Shown here: piece by piece, positions 38,542 to 49,530 of the stretch
Numbering within the stretch: the stretch's first letter is position 1
Layout of the letters: every line of letters begins with the position of its first letter
Assembly (NCBI GenBank): GCA_032834875.1
Contig: CP135238.1
Span: 1,494,011 to 1,558,010 of the forward strand
Origin: Sulfuracidifex metallicus DSM 6482 = JCM 9184
Lineage (GTDB): Archaea > Thermoproteota > Thermoprotei_A > Sulfolobales > Sulfolobaceae
Length of the DNA: 64,000 nt
Reading direction: 5' to 3'
Notes under the pieces: generated by a model
What the model was told of the DNA's origin: nothing
Database searches by the model: none
Seen by the model: the letters and a program-made list of their open reading frames with translations, nothing else
Translations under genes and position numbers: made by a program

Positions 38542-39816
38542 TTACATTAGTCCTCTTAATTTAGACGCCCTAACTACCCTTTCTATTGCTATTGCCATAG
38601 CTGAAGTACGGAAATCATACTCACTAAACTTCTTCTCGTGTTCTTGGTACATGTTGTTGAATGCCTTTTCCATTCTTGTAATAATTAGCTTCTTTGCCTC
38701 TTCGTCCTCTACTATGTCTCCCATTTTGTTATTCGCCCATTCTACATAACTTCCCACTACCCCACCAGAGTTTGCCAATATATCAGGAATTACTGTCACG
38801 TTGTTCCTCCTTAGAATGTCGTCCGCGTCAGCCGTTAGGGGACCGTTAGCTCCTTCTACAATTATTTTTGCCTTAACTTGCGACGCGTTTGTCTTATTGA
38901 TTACATTTTCAACAGCGGCCGGAATTAGAATATCGCAATCCCATGTCAATAATTGTTCATTAGTAACCTTCTTACCTTCGTAAGACGATATGGGCTCTCC
39001 GTTTTTCTTTAATTCCAATACCTTTTCAGGATCGATTCCATTTTCGGTTATAATCCCACCTTTAGAGTCACTAACTCCTATTACCTTTCCTCCCATCTCC
39101 GTTAGAAATTTAGCAGCATAATATCCTACATTACCGAAACCTTGAATTATTATTCTCTTTCCTTCAATGCCATCTAAAATCTTTTCTGTTGCAACTTTCG
39201 TTATAGTTGCCAGTCCTAGTCCAGTGCTATACTCCCTTACGCTTAGTCCTCCTATTTCAACGGGTTTACCCGTGAACGTAGCGAAATCTACCTTTCCACT
39301 TACTTTAATGTACTCATCTAGAAACCATGCCATTATTTGTGGATCTGTATTAAGGTCAGGAGCGGGGATGTCTATATCGCTTCCTATGTAGTTATAAATT
39401 GCCTTAACGTATCCTCTCGATAATCTTTCCAGCTCATCTCTATGTAGAGACTTAGGATCAACCCTTATACCCCCTTTTCCTCCTCCATACGGAAGACCTA
39501 AAAGGGAATTCTTCCATGTCATCATCATAGATAGTGCCATAACTTCTGTCTGGGTCACATTCGGAGAAAACCTCACTCCTCCCTTATAAGGTCCTAAGGC
39601 ACTGTTGTGCTGAGAACGCCATCCAATGAAAGTTTTAACTCTTCCATCGTTGCCCTTTAGATTAACCTTTACCTGAATTACTCTCTCTGGCTGGGATAGC
39701 GACTCTATAACGTCATTTTCAAGCGACAATATCTGGGATACTCTCTCTAGTTTCTTTAATTGTTGTGTATACAAATCAGAAGTTACAATATCAGATATGA
39801 GACTCATGAAACACAC
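38542..39816 (-). CDS. gdhA: Glutamate dehydrogenase
   Basis: A 424-residue hexameric dehydrogenase that interconverts glutamate and 2-oxoglutarate plus ammonia. The catalytic segment [15 protein letters not shown] (about 107-121) carries the active lysine, PAPDLNTD is present, and [13 protein letters not shown] (about 222-234) is the NAD(P)-binding motif. The late [12 protein letters not shown] and RMEKAFNNM segments are standard. It is flanked by unrelated genes and has its own promoter region. Confidence 0.96.
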   Translation of the reverse strand: MCFMSLISDIVTSDLYTQQLKKLERVSQILSLENDVIESLSQPERVIQVKVNLKGNDGRVKTFIGWRSQHNSALGPYKGGVRFSPNVTQTEVMALSMMMTWKNSLLGLPYGGGKGGIRVDPKSLHRDELERLSRGYVKAIYNYIGSDIDIPAPDLNTDPQIMAWFLDEYIKVSGKVDFATFTGKPVEIGGLSVREYSTGLGLATITKVATEKILDGIEGKRIIIQGFGNVGYYAAKFLTEMGGKVIGVSDSKGGIITENGIDPEKVLELKKNGEPISSYEGKKVTNEQLLTWDCDILIPAAVENVINKTNASQVKAKIIVEGANGPLTADADDILRRNNVTVIPDILANSGGVVGSYVEWANNKMGDIVEDEEAKKLIITRMEKAFNNMYQEHEKKFSEYDFRTSAMAIAIERVVRASKLRGLM

Positions 39817-39869
39817 TCGTCTTTCAAAAATTAAAGTCTTTTTGTCAGCTTGTTTAAAAAAATTATGCT

Positions 39870-41201
39870 TTAACCGAATCTTCTATGAAGAAGAATAATT
39901 ATTGCAACAATTACTAATGTTACTACTACTGCAATTATTAATGAGGTATTAGGATTAACTACATTATATGGAAGTTGAGTGTCGGATATGGAGTGGGATG
40001 GAAATGTCTGTGTAGGACTTACATAGTTATCTCCAATATATTTTAACTCGTCGACTGTTGTGGGAACTCCAGATCTGACCTCAACTCCCTTATATTCTAG
40101 TAACAAACCAGATTTCGCTACATATAAATACTGAATTGCGTTTCCTCCGTCTGACACGTTTTTGTACAAGTAAGCATTAAACTGACCTATTGGGGTTGAA
40201 ACTTTTGTCATATTAACTAAAGTGAAGTTCTCGCCATTGAACACTACATTGTCTTGTCCCGGATTATACACAAAAGATACAAATGTCTGGTTTATTTCTG
40301 ATATATCAATATAATTGTATATTGTAAATCCACCTAGGGTTCTAGGGGCCGTTACGGTTTCGTTAGGCAAAATTCTAAGTTCAAACTCATTAAATGTGAC
40401 TATTCCATTTGAAAACGTGATAGGATAATATAATTCTAACTGCGATTGTGGTAGAATTGTAGAAGCTGTAGGGTTAAACTGGTATAGAGAATATTCATAA
40501 GATGAATTTATAACTGATTCATTTAATGCCTTAATTGAATTTTCTAAAGTTATGTTTATAATTGAAGGAAGAGACTGTAAAGTCATATTAAACGAGGAGT
40601 TTGAAATCTCGTATATCAAGCCGTTAGGTAGTACCGTAACTGTGTAATTATTTCCTGTAATTGAGTCATATACTATGTATTTAAGTGCTTTTTCACTATT
40701 TCCTGCAAAGTTGAGGTTTAGGGTTTTAATTAAATCGAATACAGCTTGATAACTAGACGTCTGTATTTCATACGTCGAATTAAAGAGATATTGAGGTGTT
40801 ATGAACGGATACTCCATTGTAAATGGATCCATAGTCGGATTTAATGTGAAGTTACCTTCATAGAAGGAAATATTATCCTTAGTGAAATTTCCTGTTACCG
40901 AAACCGTTAGATTTCCGAAGCTGTTATACTTTATTAGATTAATGTTAACGCTATAGGTTGCATTTATGTGTATCAACTTTTTCGTTGAAGTTGTAGCATT
41001 TGTAGAGTTAGTAGCTTTTACATATTTTACTTCGGTTGCATTAATCTGCTTTACTATGTAATTAAGCGAGCTCGGTACCTGAAGCAAACTGTAGGTTTTA
41101 CCTACGTCAGGTGGCTGAGGAAAATCATTCAGAGCCAGTGAAGGTAAGGCTATCTCGCTAATTATAAGGACAATAACAAACGCAAAGAGTAAACCTTTCA
41201 T
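39870..41201 (-). CDS. Secreted, C-terminally membrane-anchored glycoprotein-like protein
   Basis: I take ATG 41201 as the start because it is followed directly by a signal-peptide-like helix ([20 protein letters not shown]); an upstream in-frame ATG at 41258 would put 19 residues before it. The mature part of about 400 residues is beta-rich, dense in Asn, Thr and Ser with many N-x-S/T sites, and has no cysteines. A terminal helix ([19 protein letters not shown]) with a basic RRFG tail anchors it. No family is recognised; it looks like a surface protein of the acid-exposed envelope. Confidence 0.7.
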   Translation of the reverse strand: MKGLLFAFVIVLIISEIALPSLALNDFPQPPDVGKTYSLLQVPSSLNYIVKQINATEVKYVKATNSTNATTSTKKLIHINATYSVNINLIKYNSFGNLTVSVTGNFTKDNISFYEGNFTLNPTMDPFTMEYPFITPQYLFNSTYEIQTSSYQAVFDLIKTLNLNFAGNSEKALKYIVYDSITGNNYTVTVLPNGLIYEISNSSFNMTLQSLPSIINITLENSIKALNESVINSSYEYSLYQFNPTASTILPQSQLELYYPITFSNGIVTFNEFELRILPNETVTAPRTLGGFTIYNYIDISEINQTFVSFVYNPGQDNVVFNGENFTLVNMTKVSTPIGQFNAYLYKNVSDGGNAIQYLYVAKSGLLLEYKGVEVRSGVPTTVDELKYIGDNYVSPTQTFPSHSISDTQLPYNVVNPNTSLIIAVVVTLVIVAIIILLHRRFG

Positions 41202-41259
41202 CGTGAAAAACGTAAGGTGGAAAATATTAATTTTTATCCGTATGTAAAGGGAAGACATT

Positions 41260-41685
41260 ATGAATAGACCATTAATGGCAGTAGGTGCACTAATACAGCA
41301 AAACGGAAAAGTTCTTCTTGTGAAAAGGACAAAACCTCCTAATGCAGGTACATGGGCTATACCAGGAGGAAAGGTAGAATACGGAGAAACTGTTCAGGAG
41401 GCTCTCATTAGGGAGATTAATGAAGAGACAGGTCTGATAGTAAAGCCAAGTAAGCTATTAGCTGTGGTTCAGATAATTAAGGAAGGATTCCATTACATTA
41501 TTTTAGATTTCATTTGTAATATAGAAGGAGGGAGTTTAAGGCCTGCTTCCGATGCTGAGGAAGCTAGATTTTTCTCCGTAGAAGAATTAGGAAAATTGGG
41601 AATTTCTTCTACTACTATTGAAATGCTGAAGAGGTATATTAAAGGAGAGGAATTACCAATTTACATTTTAGATAGGGAGAGTTAA
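41260..41685 (+). CDS. NUDIX hydrolase
   Basis: This 141-residue protein has the Nudix box GGKVEYGETVQEALIREI followed by NEETGL (about 36-59), preceded by NAGTWAIP. The box contains the metal-binding RExxEE residues. The family hydrolyses nucleoside diphosphate derivatives such as ADP-ribose or oxidised dNTPs. The gene is divergent from the surface-protein gene, and the substrate is not evident. Confidence 0.92.
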   Translation: MNRPLMAVGALIQQNGKVLLVKRTKPPNAGTWAIPGGKVEYGETVQEALIREINEETGLIVKPSKLLAVVQIIKEGFHYIILDFICNIEGGSLRPASDAEEARFFSVEELGKLGISSTTIEMLKRYIKGEELPIYILDRES

Positions 41686-41808
41686 AACAAATAAATAGAG
41701 GAGAAAAATATAATGGAATTCCTTTGATATGACTTTTAATACTACATAACTTTTTATTGGAATTTATAATGAATCTTAAAATAATCCTTTATATGACTTT
41801 CTCTTCCT

Positions 41809-43206
41809 TCACTCTAATCTCCAAGTGGAGCCTTCCTTAGAGTCCATGATCTTTATTCCTGCTTTCATCAGAGCATCTCTTATCATGTCTGACGCCTCAT
41901 ACATTTTCTTTTCCCTCAGCGTTTTTCTAACTTCTAAAATGTTATCTACTATTCGCTCCAATGAAAGGCTATTTGCATTAATTTCCTCATCTAAAACTCT
42001 AAATACACTATTGAAATTTTCCATTACTTGCATAGCAAGAACTGAGCTCAGGAAATCTCTGCTTTCTTGAATTTCAGTAAAAACTAAAGTAGCTAACTCG
42101 TGTATGGAAGCTAATGCGGAAGCGGTATCGAAATCGTCATCCATCGAGGTAAGGAATTTCTGATAAATTGAGAGAACCTTATTTGATGTCTTTATACCCC
42201 TTTCTGAAGAGTATGAGATATTTCCTTCCTTTATGACGGATCTTAACACTGCTATGGCGTTTCTGAATCTTTCAAGGGAGCTCTTAGCTTGTTCCATGCT
42301 CTCGTCGCTGAAATCGACGTTAGTTCTGTAATGAGAAGAAAGGAACCAAACTCTTAAGGTAGAAGCACCCCATTTCTTGATTATGTCCTTTAAAGGTATT
42401 ATATTTCCTAAAGATTTTGACATTTTTTCTTTCTTAATTGTTATGAAAGCAGTATGGACCCAATACTTTACCCAAGGATGTCCAAGCATGGATTCGCTTT
42501 GCGCCCTTTCATTTTCGTGGTGTGGAAATATCAAATCCATACCTCCGCCATGGATATCGAATGTTTCTCCTAGATAGCGTGTTGACATAGTTGAGCATTC
42601 TATATGCCAACCTGGCCTTCCTCTTCCCCACGGTGAATCCCAAAATGGTTCATTGGGCTTTGAGGCCTTCCATAAGGCGAAATCGTAAGGATGCTTTTTC
42701 TCCCTCACGCTTTCTTCTCCTTGGCTCCACAAGTTCTTTGCAGTGTTGGAAAGCTCTCCGTAATTTCTATACGTGTCGACGTCAAAGTAAACGCTACCGC
42801 TACTTGTTTGATACGCATGTCCTTTCTCTATCAAACCTTCGATGAAGGAAATGATTTCATTTATATGCATTGATACTCTAGGATGAAGGTCTACCTTCAC
42901 CTTTAGGGAATCTAAGGCTTCTAGATAACTCTTTGAATAAACGTCAACTATTTCTTCCCAACTTTTTCCGCTGTCGTTGGCCCTCTTTATTATTTTATCA
43001 TCAATGTCCGTTATGTTCTGAACTCTGATTACGTTGAAACCTCTTAATTTTAGATATCTACTCATTAGATCATATGCTACAAATGTTCTTCCATGGCCCA
43101 TGTGGACTTCATCATATACTGTTGGCCCACATACGTACATCTTTACTGTTGACCCTAAAGGCTCAAACGGTTGAAGGGATCTTCCAAGCGTGTTAAAAAT
43201 TCTCAT
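41809..43206 (-). CDS. cysS: Cysteinyl-tRNA synthetase
   Basis: A 465-residue class I synthetase. The N-terminal [16 protein letters not shown] holds the zinc Cys and HIGH motif (HMGH at about 36-39); HIECSTMS and [10 protein letters not shown] supply further zinc ligands; KMSKS (about 266-270) is the second signature. The length is typical. It lies 5 bp downstream of the phosphoglucose/phosphomannose isomerase gene on the same strand, so they share a transcript. Confidence 0.97.
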   Translation of the reverse strand: MRIFNTLGRSLQPFEPLGSTVKMYVCGPTVYDEVHMGHGRTFVAYDLMSRYLKLRGFNVIRVQNITDIDDKIIKRANDSGKSWEEIVDVYSKSYLEALDSLKVKVDLHPRVSMHINEIISFIEGLIEKGHAYQTSSGSVYFDVDTYRNYGELSNTAKNLWSQGEESVREKKHPYDFALWKASKPNEPFWDSPWGRGRPGWHIECSTMSTRYLGETFDIHGGGMDLIFPHHENERAQSESMLGHPWVKYWVHTAFITIKKEKMSKSLGNIIPLKDIIKKWGASTLRVWFLSSHYRTNVDFSDESMEQAKSSLERFRNAIAVLRSVIKEGNISYSSERGIKTSNKVLSIYQKFLTSMDDDFDTASALASIHELATLVFTEIQESRDFLSSVLAMQVMENFNSVFRVLDEEINANSLSLERIVDNILEVRKTLREKKMYEASDMIRDALMKAGIKIMDSKEGSTWRLE

Positions 43207-43211
43207 TTGAC

Positions 43212-44111
43212 TTACAAGATAGATGATGGCTTAAATAGATTAGAAGTTAATTCCCTCGCTTTAGGTATGTTGTAAAGCTTATCAGGAGTTTCATGAAGAG
43301 TTTCTGCGATTTCGATTGACATTATGCCTCCCATCATCATGAGGGAACTTACGTTTTTTAAATCGCTGTCGAACATTCCCTTAATAACAGTTGCATTCAA
43401 TACCTTAGCTGTTACCTCATCTATTTCCTTAGAAAGTAGCACGACAGGATGAATATTGTAACCATGGACATAAGCCTCTACTTCGTTGTGATTAACTTCG
43501 GGTATCTCACCGTAAAATGCGGGGTATTTTGCGTTTTCATTTACTTCCTGTTTATATCTTTTTGCTATTCCTATAAGTTTTGAACTATAAAATACAGGTA
43601 TCCTACCTATAATCAGTTTAGCTAATCTTTTTCCTTCTTCAATTACTTCCTGTTTTTTGGTTTCGACGCCCTCCTTGAGTTCCTTTAGATTTAGCTTGGA
43701 TCCCGTTCTTTCAGAAACTATTTTGAGAAGAGGGGTAATTAAGTATGGAAAGGAGTATCTGGTTTGAGAACCTCCCTTGACTATTATATGCTTTAAGCCT
43801 TTTTCTTTTGCAAATTGTCCTAAAATTCCTCCGGAGGTAATAATTATTACCTCTGAACCCTTTTGCAGAGCCGTTTTAACGTCCTCTATTGTCTCTGACG
43901 TATTTCCAGAATAGCTTACAGCCAAAAGCGTTTCCTTTCCTTCCATCATGGACGCGGGTTTTATATTAGGGAAAAACACTCTTGCTATGTCGCCTATTAT
44001 CCCGCTACCTCCAATTCCTGAGAAGGCAAAATTGTCAAATTTAGCTTCAGGCACATTAAGCTTTAGAGCTTCCGCAAACTTAGTATCCCAATCAATATAA
44101 GGATTTTCCAT
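43212..44111 (-). CDS. Bifunctional phosphoglucose/phosphomannose isomerase
   Basis: The 299-residue protein has two SIS domains. [17 protein letters not shown] (about 29-45) binds the sugar phosphate, [15 protein letters not shown] (about 68-82) is the first SIS signature, and [11 protein letters not shown] (about 204-214) supplies the catalytic Glu and His of the archaeal PGI/PMI family. It interconverts glucose-6-P, fructose-6-P and mannose-6-P. It is followed by cysS and preceded by a small helical protein gene (6 bp gap). Confidence 0.93.
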   Translation of the reverse strand: MENPYIDWDTKFAEALKLNVPEAKFDNFAFSGIGGSGIIGDIARVFFPNIKPASMMEGKETLLAVSYSGNTSETIEDVKTALQKGSEVIIITSGGILGQFAKEKGLKHIIVKGGSQTRYSFPYLITPLLKIVSERTGSKLNLKELKEGVETKKQEVIEEGKRLAKLIIGRIPVFYSSKLIGIAKRYKQEVNENAKYPAFYGEIPEVNHNEVEAYVHGYNIHPVVLLSKEIDEVTAKVLNATVIKGMFDSDLKNVSSLMMMGGIMSIEIAETLHETPDKLYNIPKARELTSNLFKPSSIL

Positions 44112-44117
44112 TTAACT

Positions 44118-44555
44118 TCAAGTTTTCTTCATACTTAAGCTTACATTTATAGTTGCTGGAGTTCCTGAAACTGAAACATTGATCGACTCTATTCCTATTT
44201 CTTTTGCGTTTTCTTTTATTAAAAGCGTGGCTTCAGCTACCGAATATGATATTGAAGCTATCAGGTTTTCAATTATACCTGAAATTTTTTCTTTCATCAG
44301 CATAGAAAGTGAAGTAGGTTGCAATAGGTATATATTTATTATATTAATCTTTTCTAATAACTGAAAGAAATTAGCAAGCATGTCTTCCCACCGTTTATCT
44401 TGTGAAGCATTTTCAATTTCTGATAGATTTCCTTTCATTTTTTGAATCTGAGACTTAACAAATCTTACAGTATCAACTTCATTAAAGGAAAGTTCATTTT
44501 CTTTAATGGAGTTGAGCTGCTCATATACTTCGTCGAATTTAGTTTCTGCTTTCAT
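44118..44555 (-). CDS. Helical protein of unknown function upstream of PGI/PMI
   Basis: A 145-residue, mostly alpha-helical protein with coiled-coil-like spacing (YEQLNSIKENELSFNEVD and VRFVKSQIQKMKGNLSEIE), without cysteines or catalytic motifs. The C-terminus becomes Ser/Val-rich (ESINVSVSGTPATINVSLSM). I do not recognise it. It is the first gene of the minus-strand operon with the sugar isomerase and cysS, with only 6 bp between the first two. Confidence 0.6.
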   Translation of the reverse strand: MKAETKFDEVYEQLNSIKENELSFNEVDTVRFVKSQIQKMKGNLSEIENASQDKRWEDMLANFFQLLEKINIINIYLLQPTSLSMLMKEKISGIIENLIASISYSVAEATLLIKENAKEIGIESINVSVSGTPATINVSLSMKKT

Positions 44556-44605
44556 GAGATAAATTTCCCCATGATAGTTATAAAGGTGTTTCTTAAGGAA
44601 GATTT

Positions 44606-45925
44606 ATGCAAAGAGTCTTAATTATAGGAGGAGGAGCAGCTGGAATGTCAGCTGCTTCATGGATAAGGAGATTATCGCCTGACATGAAAGTGACAGTTCT
44701 TGAATCAACTCAAATGGTAAGTCATGCGCCTTGCGGAGTTCCATATTTTCTAGAAGGATTATTTGACGATCCTAACTTGTTTATGACTTATGAACCTTCA
44801 TTTTTCATTGAAAAAAGAGGAATAGATCTAAGAATTAACACAAGGGTAAAAGAACTGAATATTAAGGACAGACACGTTACAGTAGAGATTAAAGATAAGG
44901 TGGAATCAATTGACTACGATTACTTAATTTTAGCTACAGGCTCAGTTCCGATTACAGTGAAGAATGATGGAACAGAAAGGGTGTATTTTGTTCACCATCC
45001 AGCTCACGCTTCAGAGTTACGTAAAGCCCTCTGGTCGCTAAACAAGATAGCCGTAATAGGAGGAGGGATACTTGGAATAGAGACAGCTGAAGCCCTTTCA
45101 GTGAAGGGGAAAAAAGTAGTTCTAATTCACCGCGGTAAGTACCCGTTAAACAGGATGGTGGATGAGGACATATCTTCATTCTTCTTACCTAAGATGATTT
45201 CCGAGATCGATTTAAGGCTAGGCGAAGCTGTGTTGGAGGTAAGAGACAAGGGACGGTTAGTAATTACAGATAAAGGTGAATACAAAGTGGACGGAACGGT
45301 AATAGCGATTGGAGTGAGACCTAATTCAGACTTAGTTAAGGGTCAACTCAAGCTTGGCGTTTATGATTCTATCGTGACGAACGAGAAAATGGAAACTAGC
45401 GAGAAGGGGGTCTTTGCAGCTGGCGATGTCGCTCAGTCCTTCAACTTGATTACGAAGCAGTCTGATTGGGTTCCTTACGCACCGGTTGCCAACAAGATGG
45501 GATTCGTCGCAGCGTTTAATGTAAGTGGCATAGAGAAGAAGTTCCCTGGAGTAGTTGGAACTATGATAACTAAATATAGAGAAACCCTTGTAGGTAAGGT
45601 AGGCCTTACATCAGCAGAAGCAACAAGGTACAATTTTAAGATAAAGGAAGCTTTAGTGAAACATAAGACCAGAGCTAGGTATTACCCAGGCTCAAAGGAC
45701 ATATGGGTTAAGCTGATTGCAAATGAAAAGGATAGCAGGATTCTAGGAGTTGAGATAGTAGGTCAAGAAGAGGTATTAGGAAGATTAGATGTATTAGCTG
45801 AGGCAATTATGAAGGGTGCTACTGTAGAAGACCTATTCTTTATGGAAAACGCTTACCTGCCTGCGGTAGCTAGAGTATGGGATCCCCTGGTTTTGGCTGC
45901 AAGAAAGATATACGCTGGTGATTAG
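44606..45925 (+). CDS. CoA-disulfide reductase/NADH oxidase-like pyridine nucleotide-disulfide oxidoreductase
   Basis: The 439-residue flavoprotein has FAD motif LIIGGGAAGMSAASW (about 5-19), the single redox cysteine in SHAPCGVPYFLEG (about 39-51, Cys43), the NAD motif IAVIGGGILGIETAE (about 148-162) and GVFAAGDVAQS (about 271-281). One Cys in place of a CxxxxC pair identifies the CoA-disulfide-reductase/NADH-oxidase branch; elemental sulfur or polysulfide reduction is possible in this group. The C-terminal domain ends in the dimerisation motif with Y and A (NAYLPAVARVWDP). Confidence 0.9.
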   Translation: MQRVLIIGGGAAGMSAASWIRRLSPDMKVTVLESTQMVSHAPCGVPYFLEGLFDDPNLFMTYEPSFFIEKRGIDLRINTRVKELNIKDRHVTVEIKDKVESIDYDYLILATGSVPITVKNDGTERVYFVHHPAHASELRKALWSLNKIAVIGGGILGIETAEALSVKGKKVVLIHRGKYPLNRMVDEDISSFFLPKMISEIDLRLGEAVLEVRDKGRLVITDKGEYKVDGTVIAIGVRPNSDLVKGQLKLGVYDSIVTNEKMETSEKGVFAAGDVAQSFNLITKQSDWVPYAPVANKMGFVAAFNVSGIEKKFPGVVGTMITKYRETLVGKVGLTSAEATRYNFKIKEALVKHKTRARYYPGSKDIWVKLIANEKDSRILGVEIVGQEEVLGRLDVLAEAIMKGATVEDLFFMENAYLPAVARVWDPLVLAARKIYAGD

Positions 45926-45983
45926 GTAAAACCGGTATTACCAACTTTCAACGCACCATATTTAAATATTTTCATTATTAATT

Positions 45984-47108
45984 ATGTTTTGTACAATGAC
46001 AATGCAGAGGTTAGACTTGAGGACAGTTCTTTACGACGTTGTAGAGAAGTACATTGTTGGCTATTTAGACAATGAGTTGTTGGAAAGAGGCGAGTTTCAA
46101 TTTTACGACAATGAGGTGTCAACTCCAGCAACAAATGTTGATGAACTTATAAAGGAAGTAGAATACATCGAACCATCAGACGTTTTTGCCGTGGACGGAA
46201 GCAGCAGAACCTTCGTGTCCTCCAAAGGGGTTGTTAGCATAGCCTCTGTGTCACTTTCTTCTAGTATGCACCCTCTAGTGGGAGTCTATCCTTCTATCTC
46301 TGGTCTCCCATCTCTGGATCTATCAATACCTTTTATTGCACTAGCTTCCTCTTTCAAATCTTCAGGAATTACTCCTTTTCTTTATTCCAGCGAAATAATA
46401 TCAACCACATCCATAGATGGAACACCTTTTAGTTCATTTCAAAACCCCGAAACAATAGAGGCGGAAATAAGGCTGATACTGGAGACTGAAGCTATTCTTT
46501 CGAGCAAAATCTCCAGCGGTTCTCTTTTAATTATAGATGGCCCTATTTTTCCTCCCTCAATGTTTCTTAGGTATCAAGTTAAGGAGAAGCTGAGTCAAAG
46601 GAGGAAAACTGTTTTGAATGATAAGAACGTTGTGGGTATAGTCAAAAGGTTGGATAAGTCGCAGTTCTTAAGGTCTTCCATAAAGGATAGCTTCAGAAGG
46701 GACTTTGTGGCAAAATACAGAGTAGATCCCCTTTCCTTTCTAAATGACGAGGCTTTTTTGTTGAGGCTGTACGAGAACGTGGCTTCTAAGCCTTATAGAC
46801 CCATCGTTGTAGGGCCTTTTAAAAAGACAGATCAAGTTGATATTTTCGTTAATTATCTAATTTATCCATTTCATCCGTACGTTAAGAAATTCTCCGTATT
46901 AAGGATAGAGACTACCTCTAATGATATGAAGATTGTAAATATGATGTCCTCATTAGAGTTCACGAAAGATGGCATTCCGTCAATTTTAGCTATTGCTGAC
47001 TCATCAGCTAAGGCAGTAACTTCCGGAGTACTGAGAGTCATTTCAACTATAATGGAAAGGATAGGCGTACAAGCCAGTTTCAGCTCTAGAATAGGGGTGC
47101 AGACTTGA
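45984..47108 (+). CDS. Second NurA-domain nuclease
   Basis: The 374-residue protein carries a NurA domain unlike the operonic NurA at 11.8 kb in detail: motif I is VFAVDGSSRTF (about 67-77), the central Asp is in LLIIDGPIFPP, VGIVKRLDKS follows, and ILAIADSSAKAV is at the C-terminus. These should form the RNase H-like nuclease site. Its end overlaps the following HerA-type gene by 3-4 bases, so the pair is translationally coupled, as expected for subunits of one complex. The function of this second set is not known to me. Confidence 0.82.
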   Translation: MFCTMTMQRLDLRTVLYDVVEKYIVGYLDNELLERGEFQFYDNEVSTPATNVDELIKEVEYIEPSDVFAVDGSSRTFVSSKGVVSIASVSLSSSMHPLVGVYPSISGLPSLDLSIPFIALASSFKSSGITPFLYSSEIISTTSIDGTPFSSFQNPETIEAEIRLILETEAILSSKISSGSLLIIDGPIFPPSMFLRYQVKEKLSQRRKTVLNDKNVVGIVKRLDKSQFLRSSIKDSFRRDFVAKYRVDPLSFLNDEAFLLRLYENVASKPYRPIVVGPFKKTDQVDIFVNYLIYPFHPYVKKFSVLRIETTSNDMKIVNMMSSLEFTKDGIPSILAIADSSAKAVTSGVLRVISTIMERIGVQASFSSRIGVQT

Positions 47109-48922
47109 GTGACGAATCTCTCTTCAATAATATTAAGGAAAGAATATCGCAAGCCAATACATTAGCTGTAACTCTGGGGTCCCAGATCATAGGTAAAGTA
47201 GCCAGGCATATGCCGTCTAGGGTGACTCCAGATGATTTTATGATAAACGTCTCAGTTGATCCAGTAACTTACTATAAACTACCCTTTCTAGGTAGAGTCG
47301 GTATATTTCTTGGAGCAATTGATATAAAAACGCTTTATTTCGTTTTACTAAGAATAGTTGGTTATGAGAGAACGGATGCAACTTCGCTTTTTATAGGGGA
47401 CTCAAACGTTTTGAGTGCGTCCTCCACAAACGAGGATGAACCTGGATCTTTAATAACCAATGTGGTTGTGAAATGCGAGCCTCTTACTAGGATGGATGTA
47501 CTTTCAGGAGGCGAGCTTGAGGTAGCTGATCTAGTACTGGAACCTCAATCTCCAGTTTTCCTACCTAATCCATCCGTCATAGAGAAAGCTTTGGACACTC
47601 GAAGGGGAGGTCTCTATCTCGGTTACCTTGATAACGCATATACAAAGGTGAAAGTTGGAATTTCCCCTGAAGACCTGAATTTTCACGTCTCCGTGTTAGG
47701 AACTACGGGGGCTGGGAAAACTTCCTTCATCAAGGATGTGATAGCCAGTTTGTATCTTAGCGAGAATGAATCCAAGATATTCGTTCTAGACGCAACTGGG
47801 GACTATTACAACGTATTTTTACCACCTAACTTAAACGACCCTGCTGTGCAAAAGGGTAGATCCGATTTCTCCAACTTATACGAATCAGGGATAAATGGGT
47901 TAACGGCAGATATAGTTTTTCCTGTTACTTCATTCTGGAGAAGGAAAAATAAGGCTAAGACCGTAAATGACGTCACTTTATCCTACTTTAACGCCTTCGT
48001 GAAGCCAGTTGTTGACTTCATGTCATCTAAGGGATTGAGCGTGGAAACTGACGTTAAAGATAACCGAATAATGATCAAAACTGATTACTGGAAGTCCGAT
48101 GCATTTATCCATCCATTTTATTTCAAATTTCCTGAGATTAAAAGGATATTTAATAGGCTTAATCCTTACTTCACTGAACAAGCCTCTCAATTCCTAAGAC
48201 AATTTATACTCTCAAGAAAGGAAATTAGGAGCTTAGAAGAGCTTATAGAATCATTGGACGATGAAGAATTTGAGAGAAACAGTGTTCATAAGAGCACCAG
48301 AGATAACATAAGGAGAGGACTTTATACCATGAGGGATACTGGTCTCTTTGATGTTCCAGTTGAAAAGGACAGATTCAGGGACTCTCTAGAAGGAGATCAA
48401 AGACTAGTTATTTTTGATCTATATAATAGCGAAATAGAGGAATTTTCACAAAAAATATTAGCTTATTTCTTTCTAGATAGGATCTTTGATTTCAGAGAGA
48501 GGCAGATGAGATCTGGTATAGTAAAGGGAAGATTTGTGATAGTGATAGACGAAGCACATAGATTCTTTCCATCTGGCAAAGGAGGAGAAGAGGATGCATA
48601 TTACGTAAGGAAAGTAGCAGGGAAGATAGCCACAATGATGAGGCTGGGGAGAAGAAGGAAACTCGGGTTTATATTTGCTACTCATAACCCGTTAGATCTC
48701 AGTGATATAGTAGTTCAACTTTCCAATACAAAGGTTCTCTTCAGGATTAAACAAGAAGTTGGGGAAAATATGGGACTTTCGCGATCTGAGGCTAAAGTCC
48801 TTTCTTGGGAGAAAAACGGCGTTGCTTACATACTCTCACCTTGGTTTAGAGAGGGGAAAATCAGGTTGAAAGTGCCTGTGCCTCCGCCTTTAGGACATTA
48901 TGACATTTCAAGAATGTCATAA
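47105..48922 (+). CDS. Second HerA-type DNA translocase (DUF87 ATPase)
   Basis: A 605-residue HerA/FtsK-superfamily ATPase. Walker A is VLGTTGAGKTSF (about 199-210), FVLDATGDYYN is the HerA strand, Walker B is VIVIDEAHRFFPSG (about 480-493), and LGFIFATHNPLDLSD is the following motif. It is longer than operonic HerA (about 493) with inserts before and after the ATPase core. Translation starts at a TTG that overlaps the NurA-like gene's stop. Together with it, this would form a second resection or DNA-pumping machine. Confidence 0.88.
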   Translation: MSDESLFNNIKERISQANTLAVTLGSQIIGKVARHMPSRVTPDDFMINVSVDPVTYYKLPFLGRVGIFLGAIDIKTLYFVLLRIVGYERTDATSLFIGDSNVLSASSTNEDEPGSLITNVVVKCEPLTRMDVLSGGELEVADLVLEPQSPVFLPNPSVIEKALDTRRGGLYLGYLDNAYTKVKVGISPEDLNFHVSVLGTTGAGKTSFIKDVIASLYLSENESKIFVLDATGDYYNVFLPPNLNDPAVQKGRSDFSNLYESGINGLTADIVFPVTSFWRRKNKAKTVNDVTLSYFNAFVKPVVDFMSSKGLSVETDVKDNRIMIKTDYWKSDAFIHPFYFKFPEIKRIFNRLNPYFTEQASQFLRQFILSRKEIRSLEELIESLDDEEFERNSVHKSTRDNIRRGLYTMRDTGLFDVPVEKDRFRDSLEGDQRLVIFDLYNSEIEEFSQKILAYFFLDRIFDFRERQMRSGIVKGRFVIVIDEAHRFFPSGKGGEEDAYYVRKVAGKIATMMRLGRRRKLGFIFATHNPLDLSDIVVQLSNTKVLFRIKQEVGENMGLSRSEAKVLSWEKNGVAYILSPWFREGKIRLKVPVPPPLGHYDISRMS

Positions 48923-49111
48923 AATAATGTATGAAGAAAGAAGGGGAGAAAGAAGTACTAAACTTTAAAATATGTTCTCTCAGTAGTTTGGTGTCTTTAC
49001 ATAGATTATGCTAAACAAGTGGAAATCATTCGCTCTCGTTAGAAAGTGAGGAACTTCATCAGTTCATTAGTCAAAAATATTAGGTGAAGTTAAAAACCGC
49101 TTAAGTGAATT

Positions 49112-49501
49112 GTGAACATGCTAGACGAAGTAACTCGTAAATTTATGAAAGAGAAAAATAAGGACAACGCAATAATTTTTCTAAAGGAAGTTTCAAAGTT
49201 AATTCCTCCATCAGACGATTTTTCCATTTTTCTGGTAAAGAGAGGACCCCATGAATACCATCTCGACAGAAAGGGTCTATTTATACAAAGCGTGAGTGAG
49301 GACGAATATTTGCCTTTTCTATCTGGAAGTGAGAAGAGAGTAGATTTTTCTTCATTACCTGAAGACGCAGTCAAGAAGATAGATTACGTTGACGTTTTGA
49401 AACAACTCAGGGACATTCTACTTGATTTCTCTAGGAGAGGGGGAGAAAAGTATACAAAGATGGCTGAAGAAGTAAATATTCTCATATTTCAAAACCTTTA
49501 A
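49112..49501 (+). CDS. Small protein of unknown function
   Basis: I do not recognise this 129-residue protein. It is charged and helical at both ends (EVTRKFMKEKNKDNAI and DVLKQLRDILLDFSRRG) with a central beta-like part (SIFLVKRGPHEYHLDRKG). Starts are possible at GTG 49112 or ATG 49118. It precedes the thioesterase on the same strand with 30 bp between stop and the first possible start of that gene, and a GGTGAT ribosome site in between. Confidence 0.58.
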   Translation: MNMLDEVTRKFMKEKNKDNAIIFLKEVSKLIPPSDDFSIFLVKRGPHEYHLDRKGLFIQSVSEDEYLPFLSGSEKRVDFSSLPEDAVKKIDYVDVLKQLRDILLDFSRRGGEKYTKMAEEVNILIFQNL

Positions 49502-49530
49502 ATGAAACTAACGGTGATCTAAACGAAGAT

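Noticed and set aside
48923-49111. Possible C/D RNA after the second HerA gene (AGTGAGGA near 49047)
   Set aside because: No CTGA box at the right distance and no closing stem.
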